Source of the DNA: SIG291 sp045543455
GTDB lineage: Bacteria > Bacillota > Clostridia > Lachnospirales > Lachnospiraceae
DNA length: 27,446 nucleotides
Direction of reading: 5' to 3'
Assembly (NCBI GenBank): GCA_045543455.1
Contig: JAZQMK010000066.1
Span: 1 to 27,446 of the forward strand
Under the pieces are notes generated by a model. The model made no database searches. It saw only the letters and a program-made list of their open reading frames with translations, and was not told where the DNA came from. Both the position numbers and the translations under genes were made by a program. Every line of letters starts with the position of its first letter. The first letter of the stretch is position 1. Positions 1-8,038 of the stretch are shown here, piece after piece.

Positions 1-293
1 AAAGTTTTTCCACATTCTGGGCATATCTCCATCATAATACGCACACTCGCTGACATAACCTTTCCGTTGTTTTTTGCAGCCTTTTCATAAGCATTGCTTA
101 CATGCTCCTGCTCATGGGCACTTACTGCTGCAACAGAGCTTTGTGGAGAAATATTGGTAGGCGTTTTAAATGAAACCATTTCATCTGAACCGTCCACATA
201 TTTTCGTTGCTTACAGGTTTCACATTCAACCTTACCGCTTCTTTTTAGCATTTCTTCGGCCACATAATTATTACTGCCAATTGAAGCTATCAT
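1..293 (-). CDS. Small zinc-motif protein with HExxH, C-terminus beyond window edge
   Basis: Hand translation of the minus strand gives at least 97 open residues from ATG at 293 to the window edge; the 3' end is missing. Visible motifs are a CxxC pair (C24, C27), an HEQEH motif (H60-H64) that matches the HExxH zinc-metallopeptidase signature, and a second CxxC pair (C91, C94) that could complete a zinc ribbon. There is no signal peptide or membrane segment. The start is chosen because AGAAGGG lies 9 nt upstream; another in-frame ATG at 302 abuts that ribosome site and is less likely. The AHEQEH context recalls SprA-related small proteins of Firmicutes, but that is from memory. Function is unknown; peptidase activity is only suggested by the motif. 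Confidence 0.75.
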   Translation of the reverse strand, partial: MIASIGSNNYVAEEMLKRSGKVECETCKQRKYVDGSDEMVSFKTPTNISPQSSVAAVSAHEQEHVSNAYEKAAKNNGKVMSASVRIMMEICPECGKT

Positions 294-424
294 AATAATC
301 ATCCCTTCTAATAACGTCTAAATGAGCTTGTTCTCTTGACTCCTATACTAATCGCCGCTGTAATTACATATATGTATATGGAAAGACTGTAAAGTAAATG
401 AACGTTTCACTTTCAATACTACTA

Positions 425-553
425 TCAATTATCATAAAAGCCAGAATCAAAAAATCTTCCAATAATTTCGTCTCTAAATATTATTGGCACAGCAATTCCT
501 ATAATATAGGCAAAATTCATAATTATAGCAGTTAGAAACATATTTTTTCTCAT
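425..553 (-). CDS. 42-aa putative single-pass membrane protein overlapping the EAL gene
   Basis: A 42-codon minus-strand ORF starts with an ATG that overlaps the TGA stop of the upstream c-di-GMP gene (ATGA, 553-550). GAAGGGG lies just upstream inside the end of that gene, an arrangement typical of translational coupling. The product starts MRKN, has one hydrophobic stretch at about residues 5-26 (F, L, I, A, Y, G, V, P), then a short charged tail (RDEIIGRFFDSG) ending in DN. No family is recognised. It could be a small membrane partner of the EAL protein, or a chance ORF; the exact stop/start overlap and the hydrophobic pattern favour a real gene. Confidence 0.5.
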   Translation of the reverse strand: MRKNMFLTAIIMNFAYIIGIAVPIIFRDEIIGRFFDSGFYDN

Positions 554-2226
554 CTGACCCCTTCAAGAAAATATCTCTTTTCAAAAATATCCATTGGTAT
601 AGGTCTTGAGAAATAATATCCCTGATAGCTGTAGACCATATACTGCTTAACAAAATCTATAACCTGACGGTCCTCCACGCCCTCTACACATACCTTGATG
701 TGTAAATCGTCGGCACAGCCTGTTACAGCCTTTACAATAGCCTGATTAGAATGATTATTCTCAATATCTACCATAAATGCCCTATCTATCTTTAGGGTAT
801 CTACCTTTAGCTCACTTAAAAGCTCAAGAGACGAAAAGCCTGTTCCAAAATCATCAATTGCAATCTTAATTCCAAGCTGTTTTAATGCATTTACTGTATC
901 CTGCAAATATCCCTTATCAAGCTTTCTGCATCTTTCTGTAAGTTCAAGGCACAGATTCTCTGCCGGATAAGCAGTCTCCTTTAATATATTTTTCATACTG
1001 TCAATAAAATCTGTTTTTGCAAGCTGTGGATATGCTATATTGACATTAATTATAAAATCCTCACTCTGCACAACGATAGGCTTACAATCTGTAAGAGCCT
1101 TCTTTAATATCCAGTTGCCCAGTTCCCAAAAGCTTGGGTCATTTTCAAGCCATGGAATAAACATTCCTGGTGGAACCTCTCCAAATCTGTCATTTTTCCA
1201 TCTAAGCAAGGCTTCTGCACCAATGAGCTTCTCATTTTTTGAATCCATAATAGGCTGATAGCATAAATAAAAGCCGTTAAAATCATTTATAATAGAATCT
1301 CTTATTACATTCATAAGCTCAAGATTCTTTTTGTTATCCTGCAAAAGTGAATCATCAAAAAATACCACATCGCCCTGTCTTTTGTGTTTAGACTGGGCCA
1401 GAGCATATCTTGCACTGGTTTGAATTGAATATTCATCATATTTGTCACTATAAATTACTGCACCTGCAGAAATAGTAACAGAGATTCTTACATTCTCCAC
1501 ATACAAAGAATATCTGGCTTTCTTTTGTATCTGCTTGTACAAACGGTTAACAGACTCTTTATCATTACCATCTATACAGCAGGCAAAACGCACGCCATCA
1601 AGGCGATACACCTTACCTTTAGCGCCAATTACATCCTTAACAATCTGTGCAAAGGCTCTTAAAAGCTTGTTGCCCACATTGTAGCCATAAGTGTCATTTA
1701 CAAAGCCAAAACCATTGATAGAAAGCAGTAAAAGAGTCATCTTCTTACCTGTATTGCCACAGGTATATCTGTGCATATTCTCCCAAAACTCATAAATATT
1801 GTAAAGATTCGTCGTTCCATCAATATTATCCATAATTCCATGATTCGTAACTGAGCCAACAAATAAATCTGCCTCTCCGTCCTTACCCTTAAGCACATTC
1901 CCCTTGCAGGTACACATTACATAATCACCATGCCTATTTTTAAATCTGTAATCAAGAGTATGGCATTTCTTTTCCCCAGCAAAAATTGCCTTCAAATCCT
2001 CCAAATAAGCATCTCTGTCTTCCGGATGTATAACCTCGGCCCATATATCTCCTGCATTTTTCAAATATTCTCCCGGAAGATTAAATTCCTCCACCGCATT
2101 CTTCGACCATCTCGATATTCGGCTTCTCATATCACATACATATACATATCTTCTTTTTGAACTTTCAGCTAAACCCTCAAAAATCCTACTGTCCAGTTCA
2201 GTAATGTCCAAATCTGCACCATCCAT
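550..2226 (-). CDS. PAS-GGDEF-EAL protein, probable c-di-GMP phosphodiesterase
   Basis: 558 aa, probably cytoplasmic: no membrane segment is seen. Domains in order are a PAS-like sensor (about 25-128, with IHPEDR at 66-71), a GGDEF fold (about 139-295) and an EAL domain (about 305-553). The GGDEF signature is degenerate: residues 210-214 read DGVRF, so diguanylate cyclase activity is unlikely. The EAL site looks complete: E338-A-L, N396, E428, D458-D459, K479, E515 and Q535 all sit in their expected motifs (AEALLRW, NVNIA, LELTER, IDDFGTG, KIDRAF, VEGVED, QGYYFSRP). The likely activity is hydrolysis of c-di-GMP to pGpG, controlled by the PAS and perhaps by GTP binding to the inactive GGDEF. 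The ATG at 2226 has GGAGG about 7 nt upstream. A consensus promoter drives it, and a 42-aa ORF overlaps its stop codon. Confidence 0.93.
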   Translation of the reverse strand: MDGADLDITELDSRIFEGLAESSKRRYVYVCDMRSRISRWSKNAVEEFNLPGEYLKNAGDIWAEVIHPEDRDAYLEDLKAIFAGEKKCHTLDYRFKNRHGDYVMCTCKGNVLKGKDGEADLFVGSVTNHGIMDNIDGTTNLYNIYEFWENMHRYTCGNTGKKMTLLLLSINGFGFVNDTYGYNVGNKLLRAFAQIVKDVIGAKGKVYRLDGVRFACCIDGNDKESVNRLYKQIQKKARYSLYVENVRISVTISAGAVIYSDKYDEYSIQTSARYALAQSKHKRQGDVVFFDDSLLQDNKKNLELMNVIRDSIINDFNGFYLCYQPIMDSKNEKLIGAEALLRWKNDRFGEVPPGMFIPWLENDPSFWELGNWILKKALTDCKPIVVQSEDFIINVNIAYPQLAKTDFIDSMKNILKETAYPAENLCLELTERCRKLDKGYLQDTVNALKQLGIKIAIDDFGTGFSSLELLSELKVDTLKIDRAFMVDIENNHSNQAIVKAVTGCADDLHIKVCVEGVEDRQVIDFVKQYMVYSYQGYYFSRPIPMDIFEKRYFLEGVR

Positions 2227-2282
2227 ATTACGTCCTCCATATTTTTGTAAAAATATCTATCCGTTCTCAATACCTAAAACTC

Positions 2283-2311
2283 ATTATACTACTTTGTGGT
2301 GTTTTTGTCAA
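2283..2311 (-). promoter_or_regulatory. Sigma-A promoter of the PAS-GGDEF-EAL gene
   Basis: On the minus strand TTGACA (2311-2306), a 17-nt spacer and TATAAT (2288-2283) form a perfect consensus promoter about 57 nt upstream of the start codon. It points away from the divergent branching enzyme promoter. Confidence 0.85.
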
Positions 2312-2365
2312 AATTTTATCATATATTTTAGAAAATTTTTACACATTTTTATTTCTTAACAACTA

Positions 2366-2394
2366 TTTACATATTGCAAAGAAAAGGTTATACT
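2366..2394 (+). promoter_or_regulatory. Sigma-A promoter of the branching enzyme gene
   Basis: TTTACA (2366-2371), a 17-nt spacer and TATACT (2389-2394) lie 35 nt upstream of the start codon at 2430. The two divergent promoters in this 203-bp gap do not overlap. Confidence 0.82.
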
Positions 2395-2429
2395 AAAATT
2401 AGGAATATTTTTATTGAAAGGAGTATACT

Positions 2430-4415
2430 ATGCCTTATAAAATTTACGAGATTGATCCCCTTTTAAAACTTTACAAGGATGACATCAATCTTAGAATGGA
2501 CAGTTACAAGCAAAAAAGAAATGAACTTTTAACTAAGACTTCCACTCTTAGCGATTTTGCAAATGGATACAACTATTTTGGAATTCACAGAACCGAAAAG
2601 GGCTGGATATACCGCGAGTGGGCGCCTGCCGCAGAAGCACTGTTTTTCACAGGCGACTTTGCTAACTGGGACACCTTTGCTTATCCGATGACACCTTTAG
2701 GAAATGGCGTATACGAGGTATATATAGACGGAGTTGACACTTTAAAATGTGGCGATAAGGTACAGCTTATTCTTATTCATGAAGGACAGATGTTAAGAAG
2801 AGTACCTCTTTATGCAACATATGTTGTACAAGATCCTGTAACTAATCTTTGGTGTGCTCAGATAGATGATACTCTTAGCTCTTTCGAATGGACAGACAGT
2901 GACTTTAAGCCTTGTAAAACACCATTTATATACGAATGTCATATTGGTATGTCAGGTGAAAGCTATGAGGTTAATTCATATAACAACTTTAGAGAATTTG
3001 TTTTACCTAGAATCAAGGAAGCCGGATATAACACAATTCAGATTATGGCCATTATGGAGCATCCATACTATGGTTCTTTTGGTTATCAGGTATCTAATTT
3101 CTTTGCCGCATCCTCAAGATATGGAAGCACAACAGACCTAAAGAAACTTATCAATGAAGCTCACGCAATGGGCATAACAGTTCTTTTAGATGTAGTTCAT
3201 TCTCATGCAGTTAAAAATACTAACGAAGGCTTAAACTTCTTTGATGGAAGCGACTATCAGTTCTTCCACACAGGTGATAGAGGTAACCACCCTGCCTGGG
3301 ATACAAAGCTTTTTAACTATGGTAAAAATGAGGTTATACATTTCCTCTTATCAAATTTAAAATACTGGATGGATGTATTCCATTTTGACGGTTTCCGATT
3401 TGACGGTGTAACATCAATGTTATACCACGACCATGGTCTTGGAAGTGCATTTTGCAATTATGATATGTACTTTTCAATGAATACAGATATTGAAGCAATT
3501 ACATACCTTCAGCTTGCAAATGAACTTATTCATGAATACAATCCTAATGCAATTACCATTGCAGAAGATATGTCTGGTATGCCAGGTATGTGTATCCCTA
3601 TTGAAGATGGTGGTATCGGTTTTGATTACAGACTATCTATGGGTATACCTGATTTATGGATAAAGATTCTAAAAGAGCTTTCTGATGATAACTGGGACAT
3701 GTGGAATCTGTGGTACGAGCTTACCAACAGGCGACCAAGTGAGAAGACTATTGGTTATTGCGAATCTCATGATCAAGCCCTTGTTGGTGATAAGACTATT
3801 ATGTTCCGCCTATGCGATGCTGCAATGTATACATCAATGAATAAAGATTCATCTGATATGACAATAGACAGAGGTGTTGCTCTCCACAAGCTTATCAGAC
3901 TTATTACTGCATCTTTGGCAGGCGAGGGCTATCTTAATTTTATGGGAAATGAATTTGGACATCCTGAATGGATTGATTTTCCTCGTGAAGGCAATGGCTG
4001 GAGCTATCACTACTGCCGTCGCCAGTGGAGCCTTGTAGATAATGAGCTTTTACGCTACAAAGACTTAGGCAACTTCGACAAAGCTATGGTTAAACTCCTA
4101 AAGGACAAGGATTTGCTTAATCAAAAAGCACATTCCCTTTGGGTTCATCCTGAAGATAAGGTCTTAATCTATCGTAAAAATGACATTATTTTCGCATTTA
4201 ACTTTAACCCTGTATCTTCATTTACAGACTACTTTATACCGGTATCTAAGCCAGGTAATTATAAAGTAACTCTTACAACAGATTCAGAATGCTTTGGTGG
4301 CTTTTCAAGAGTTGACGAGAGCTATGTATATGAAGCAGGTAAATATCCTGATGGCCGCATAGGTTTTATGTGCTATTTGCCTTCAAGATGTGCAATTGTA
4401 TTTGAAAAAGAATAA
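2430..4415 (+). CDS. glgB: 1,4-alpha-glucan branching enzyme, eukaryote-like GH13_8 type
   Basis: 661 aa. Glycogen branching enzyme: cuts alpha-1,4 glucan chains and re-attaches them as alpha-1,6 branches. An N-terminal CBM48-like domain (about 45-150, YREWAPAAEA, FTGDFANW) precedes the GH13 barrel. The catalytic regions are DVVHSHA (254-260), GFRFDGVTSM (321-330, nucleophile D325), AEDMSG (378-383, acid/base E379) and ESHDQALVGDKT (445-456, D448). Long stretches such as MGNEFGHPEW and IDRGVALHK match, from memory, animal and plant branching enzymes (GH13_8) better than the E. coli-type GlgB (GH13_9). The ATG at 2430 follows AAAGGAG with 6 nt spacing. No other glycogen gene is adjacent. A hairpin terminator follows the stop codon. 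Confidence 0.95.
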   Translation: MPYKIYEIDPLLKLYKDDINLRMDSYKQKRNELLTKTSTLSDFANGYNYFGIHRTEKGWIYREWAPAAEALFFTGDFANWDTFAYPMTPLGNGVYEVYIDGVDTLKCGDKVQLILIHEGQMLRRVPLYATYVVQDPVTNLWCAQIDDTLSSFEWTDSDFKPCKTPFIYECHIGMSGESYEVNSYNNFREFVLPRIKEAGYNTIQIMAIMEHPYYGSFGYQVSNFFAASSRYGSTTDLKKLINEAHAMGITVLLDVVHSHAVKNTNEGLNFFDGSDYQFFHTGDRGNHPAWDTKLFNYGKNEVIHFLLSNLKYWMDVFHFDGFRFDGVTSMLYHDHGLGSAFCNYDMYFSMNTDIEAITYLQLANELIHEYNPNAITIAEDMSGMPGMCIPIEDGGIGFDYRLSMGIPDLWIKILKELSDDNWDMWNLWYELTNRRPSEKTIGYCESHDQALVGDKTIMFRLCDAAMYTSMNKDSSDMTIDRGVALHKLIRLITASLAGEGYLNFMGNEFGHPEWIDFPREGNGWSYHYCRRQWSLVDNELLRYKDLGNFDKAMVKLLKDKDLLNQKAHSLWVHPEDKVLIYRKNDIIFAFNFNPVSSFTDYFIPVSKPGNYKVTLTTDSECFGGFSRVDESYVYEAGKYPDGRIGFMCYLPSRCAIVFEKE

Positions 4416-4427
4416 TTTGCTTAATAC

Positions 4428-4454
4428 AAAAAACGCTACATTGTAGCGTTTTTT
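4428..4454. terminator. Bidirectional rho-independent terminator
   Basis: AAAAAACGCTACA is followed at once by its near-complete reverse complement, TTGTAGCGTTTTTT. The hairpin has an A-tract on one side and a T-tract on the other, so it can stop both the rightward branching enzyme transcript and the leftward response regulator transcript. Confidence 0.88.
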
Positions 4455-4456
4455 GA

Positions 4457-5206
4457 TTATAAATATTTATCCAATACTTCATATATAAGCTTGGTGCTTG
4501 CCGGCTTTAAAAGATATCCGTCTGGTAACAATTCTAAAGCTGATTCGATGTGTTTTTTATCCTTCATACCAGTTAAGAAAATAATTGGAACTGTCTTTGC
4601 TTCATCAATTTCTCTTATCATCTGCATAGTCATTTTGCCGTCACACACTGGCATCTCATAATCTAAGAAAATGATGTCCGGAACCCTCTTTCCAATAAGT
4701 GTAAGACCTCTTACCCCCGATGTAGCCATCATAATATCATATTTGTCCTTTAACATATTGTTAAGGGCTCTTAACTGTATGGCACTGTCATCAATTAAAA
4801 GTATACATTTTCTTCCGCTGTCTGACATAAATGCTTCTTCTTCATTTTTAAGATAAATAAGCTCATATACAGCTTTAAATACCTCATGGTCTTCTACTGG
4901 CCTTGGAAGAAGAAGAAATTGTTCTTCCTTTAATAAAGCAGGGAACATATCAAATTCCCACTGTTTTCCTACGCATACAACCGGAGTCTGTGGATATTTA
5001 TCTCTAAGTTCAATAAATATACTCTTGTTGGTTTCTTTCATATCATTCATGTCAATTAATACCAAATCCGGTTTGTTAAGCTTTAACATTCCTTTTACCA
5101 TAACCGCATTATCTGAGCAAATTTGTATACTAATCTGATTCTCTTCATATTCTCCTGTCTTTTCTACAAGAGCTGTTGATTTTCCTATAAAAAACACTTT
5201 CTTCAT
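4457..5206 (-). CDS. Response regulator with pseudo-receiver and active receiver
   Basis: 249 aa with no DNA-binding or enzymatic output domain. The C-terminal half (about 132-249) is a complete receiver: acidic pair D139-D140, phospho-acceptor D182 in FLDYEMP, T212 in FLTG and K234 in LLKPAS. The N-terminal half (1-120) has the same layout (LVLIDMND near residue 52, PVVCVG near 75-80, LLLPRP near 98-103) but lacks the acidic pair and the conserved Thr and Lys, so it looks like a degenerate receiver. The gene lies 16 nt downstream of the hybrid kinase and is surely co-transcribed with it. A GAGGAG ribosome site sits 7 nt before the ATG. It probably relays the signal by protein contact rather than by binding DNA. 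Confidence 0.9.
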   Translation of the reverse strand: MKKVFFIGKSTALVEKTGEYEENQISIQICSDNAVMVKGMLKLNKPDLVLIDMNDMKETNKSIFIELRDKYPQTPVVCVGKQWEFDMFPALLKEEQFLLLPRPVEDHEVFKAVYELIYLKNEEEAFMSDSGRKCILLIDDSAIQLRALNNMLKDKYDIMMATSGVRGLTLIGKRVPDIIFLDYEMPVCDGKMTMQMIREIDEAKTVPIIFLTGMKDKKHIESALELLPDGYLLKPASTKLIYEVLDKYL

Positions 5207-5222
5207 ATTTTTTCTCCTCGTA

Positions 5223-7685
5223 TTAATATTTCATTTTATTAATTATGCTCAACGCTTTCTCGCCATCAAGATCAAGTAAAGCTGCGCCTAAATCATCCAA
5301 ATTCTTTTGTACGCTGTCCTCATACACATATTTTTTAATCTCACCATAAATGAAATCTGCAGTATTATAATCGTCATTATTTAAACTGCTTTCCAACATA
5401 ATAAGATTCATATTATCTAAAACAGCTAGCTGGGCTGTTTCTTTTGGAAATAACACTTCTAATCGCTCTTTATGTACCTGTATCTCTTCTATGAGAATCG
5501 GATGCAACGCCCTAATCTTATCGATTCTTACTTCCTTAGCCGCTGCCTCTAAAAGTCTTGCAAGCTTTGATAATAGCAACGCACCAACCATAGCTGATGT
5601 ACTCTTTAAAGAATGAACCTTAACCCTGTATTCTTTAAGACCCTTCTTATCGTCAATTCGTTCAAAGAGTTCCTCTAATTCTTCTTTTACAGAATCCAAG
5701 GACTCATAAAAATCCTTCAAAAGACTTTTTAAAAGTTCTTCCTTTTGCAAAAGTCCCATTGCATATTCAAAATCAAATTCATCTATCTTAGGAATACCCT
5801 TTGCTTCTTCTTCCACATAGAAATCATTTTCTTCTTTTATTATCATATTCGATGGCAAATGCTCTTCAAGTATATCTTCCAATGCATTTTGCATAATTGG
5901 TTTTGATAAAAAGTTATCAAAGCCTTCCTCAAGATACTTCTCTCTGTCACCTATTATAGCATTAGCCGTAAGCATTATTATTGGAACACCCGGGCAAATG
6001 TTTTCATCCTTTATACAGTGTAAAGTCTCAATACCATCAAGTCCCGGCATCATATGATCCAGAAAAATTATATCAAACTGATGATTCCGTAATATCTCAA
6101 GACATTCCTCTCCACTTTCTGCAGTAGTAATCTGCACCTTAGTAGATTTCAAAAGTGCCTTAAACACCTTAAGATTTATCTTATTATCATCAACAGCAAG
6201 AACTCTTACCGCTGGTGCAACAATTCTCGCTCTATACTCATCTTTTTTACTATCAACTGAAGTTCTTATATTGCCCAGTGACCTTTCATCTACTACACCC
6301 TGTACCAGACTGAATGAAAATTCACTACCCTTTTCATATTCACTCTTAATATTAAGTTCACTGCCCATCAGACGTAAAAGCTGCTGTGCTATATTCATGC
6401 CAAGACCTGTTCCTTCAATATTCTTATTTCTAGAAGCATCAAATCTTTGAAAAGCATCATATATTTTAGCAATATCTTCTTCCTTTATACCAATTCCGGT
6501 ATCCTTTACCGAATAATGCAATATAGCTTCATCGCCATCAACATCTGCTCTAAGGCTCAATGTTACTGAACCTTTATCAGTATATTTAACTGCATTATTT
6601 AAAATATTAAGTAATACCTGCTTAATTCTTTTCTCATCACCAAAGTACACACTTGGTATTGTACAATCTACATCAAATACTAAATCAATATCTTTTTCCT
6701 TTGCCTTAAGATTTATCATCGTATACAAATCGCTTAAAGTTGAAGCAATCTCATAATTCCCCGGTACAATTTCCATCATACCTGATTCAATCTTAGAGGA
6801 ATCCAAAATTTCATTGATAATATTAATCAAAAGCATTGATGATTCTTTAGCATCATATGCATATTGCTTTATATTGGCATCATCACTCTCTCTGATAATC
6901 ATCTCATTCATACCTAAAACTGCATTAATAGGTGTTCTTATCTCATGAGACATTCTTGCTAAAAATTGTGACTTAGCACGGTTAGCATTTTCAGCCTCGT
7001 TCTTAGCTTTTTCAAGTTCCGCACTAATCTTTGCTTTCTCAATACTACCACTTACAATCCTAAAAATATTATTACAAACAAATGCAAAGGCAATATAAAT
7101 AAGACATCTTGGTACAACAAAAAACAAAAACAATGTTAAAGCCGGATTACTATTAACCTGAGTCAGTACAAATTCTCCATCAACTACATAATCTGCCAGT
7201 TTACTGGTTGTCAGCAATGCCATATTCGCATCACACAAGCCAAAATAATATCCGCCATAAACAATAATCACAGTACTTATAACTGTAAGTGTATATACAT
7301 ACTTCATAATCTTCTTAGATGAATACAAAGTAGCCAATAAAAATGGAATAATAGGACAATATACCACATGGTATGTTATGGTAACACCCATTATTGTACA
7401 CACCAAAACAATTGTAAAAAATATGGCATATTTCGTTCTGGAATCAGACAGCGAAACCTTCTTTAATGCTATGTGCATTATCAAATATATTATAATACTT
7501 GGAAAAAATCCAACTTCCATTATATCTTTATCAATGGTAAAAATATTTAATACATTTAGAAAATAAGAAATCACATAAATAAGCATAGTTATATCGAAAC
7601 ATTTAATAACATATTTGTTAGCAATATATTCCTTATCCGCTATATATGCAGATATATCATATTCATCTCTTATAAGTGTATCCAT
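5223..7685 (-). CDS. Hybrid sensor histidine kinase with receiver and HPt domains
   Basis: 820 aa from the preferred start. Residue numbers here count from the upstream ATG at 7697. About six membrane segments (roughly 35-52, 63-78, 89-107, 112-125, 133-150, 186-212), with no recognised sensor domain, lead through a coiled linker (219-242) to HisKA with H251 in MSHEIRTP. HATPase motifs follow: N-box near N364/N367, DTGIGI 399-404, EGTGLGM 428-434. Then comes a receiver (D503-D504, D547, T577, K599) and an HPt domain with H695 in VHSLKS. The last 70 residues are unassigned. All phosphorelay residues are present. The downstream receiver protein is the obvious partner. The first ATG (7697) lacks a ribosome site, while the ATG at 7685 follows GAGG with 6 nt spacing and is preferred. 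The signal sensed is unknown. Confidence 0.93.
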   Translation of the reverse strand: MDTLIRDEYDISAYIADKEYIANKYVIKCFDITMLIYVISYFLNVLNIFTIDKDIMEVGFFPSIIIYLIMHIALKKVSLSDSRTKYAIFFTIVLVCTIMGVTITYHVVYCPIIPFLLATLYSSKKIMKYVYTLTVISTVIIVYGGYYFGLCDANMALLTTSKLADYVVDGEFVLTQVNSNPALTLFLFFVVPRCLIYIAFAFVCNNIFRIVSGSIEKAKISAELEKAKNEAENANRAKSQFLARMSHEIRTPINAVLGMNEMIIRESDDANIKQYAYDAKESSMLLINIINEILDSSKIESGMMEIVPGNYEIASTLSDLYTMINLKAKEKDIDLVFDVDCTIPSVYFGDEKRIKQVLLNILNNAVKYTDKGSVTLSLRADVDGDEAILHYSVKDTGIGIKEEDIAKIYDAFQRFDASRNKNIEGTGLGMNIAQQLLRLMGSELNIKSEYEKGSEFSFSLVQGVVDERSLGNIRTSVDSKKDEYRARIVAPAVRVLAVDDNKINLKVFKALLKSTKVQITTAESGEECLEILRNHQFDIIFLDHMMPGLDGIETLHCIKDENICPGVPIIMLTANAIIGDREKYLEEGFDNFLSKPIMQNALEDILEEHLPSNMIIKEENDFYVEEEAKGIPKIDEFDFEYAMGLLQKEELLKSLLKDFYESLDSVKEELEELFERIDDKKGLKEYRVKVHSLKSTSAMVGALLLSKLARLLEAAAKEVRIDKIRALHPILIEEIQVHKERLEVLFPKETAQLAVLDNMNLIMLESSLNNDDYNTADFIYGEIKKYVYEDSVQKNLDDLGAALLDLDGEKALSIINKMKY

Positions 7686-7766
7686 ATAATTCCTCATTTC
7701 AAACTGTACATACTACTCTTATATAATATCACATTTTTTTTAATACTTAAAGTATTTTTTATTTCG

Positions 7767-7784
7767 TGTCAAATATATTTGACA
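7767..7784. promoter_or_regulatory. Operator 1, perfect 18-bp palindrome
   Basis: TGTCAAATATATTTGACA equals its own reverse complement. Its right half contains the -35 box of the XRE gene promoter, so bound protein would block RNA polymerase. Confidence 0.8.
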
Positions 7785-7807
7785 TATTTATTATTTAATG
7801 TTACACT
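7779..7807 (+). promoter_or_regulatory. Sigma-A promoter of the XRE regulator operon
   Basis: TTGACA (7779-7784), a 17-nt spacer and TACACT (7802-7807). The -35 lies inside operator 1, and the predicted transcript start falls near 7814, inside operator 2. Confidence 0.8.
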
Positions 7808-7812
7808 ACAAG

Positions 7813-7830
7813 TGTCAAATATATTAGACA
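7813..7830. promoter_or_regulatory. Operator 2, imperfect 18-bp palindrome
   Basis: TGTCAAATATATTAGACA differs from operator 1 at one base. Its centre is 46 bp from that of operator 1, and it lies just upstream of the AAAGGTG ribosome site of the XRE gene. The pair suggests cooperative binding and autorepression. Confidence 0.75.
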
Positions 7831-7843
7831 AAGGTGTGATTAT

Positions 7844-8035
7844 ATGAATGAAGCTATGAGACAAGCCCGCATAAACAAGAATATGTCACAGGCGGATTTT
7901 GCCCGTAAAATCGGTGTTTCTCGCCAGACAATCAATATGATTGAAAATGAAAGCTACAACCCTACAATTGAACTATGTACTCGCATTTGCAGGGAACTTA
8001 ATGTAACACTTAATGATTTATTTTGGAAGGAGTAG
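7844..8035 (+). CDS. XRE-family transcriptional regulator, 63 aa
   Basis: 63 aa, almost entirely a Cro/C1-type helix-turn-helix: MSQADFARKIGVSRQTINMIE fills residues 14-34, followed by NPTIELCTRICRELNVTLNDLFW. There is no ligand or dimerisation domain, as in the minimal XRE proteins that are usually paired with a membrane protein in Firmicutes. Two near-identical 18-bp palindromes bracket its promoter and are the likely autoregulatory sites. The membrane protein gene begins 3 nt after its stop, so the two are one operon. It probably acts as a repressor of this unit; the inducing signal is unknown. Confidence 0.93.
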   Translation: MNEAMRQARINKNMSQADFARKIGVSRQTINMIENESYNPTIELCTRICRELNVTLNDLFWKE

Positions 8036-8038
8036 AAT

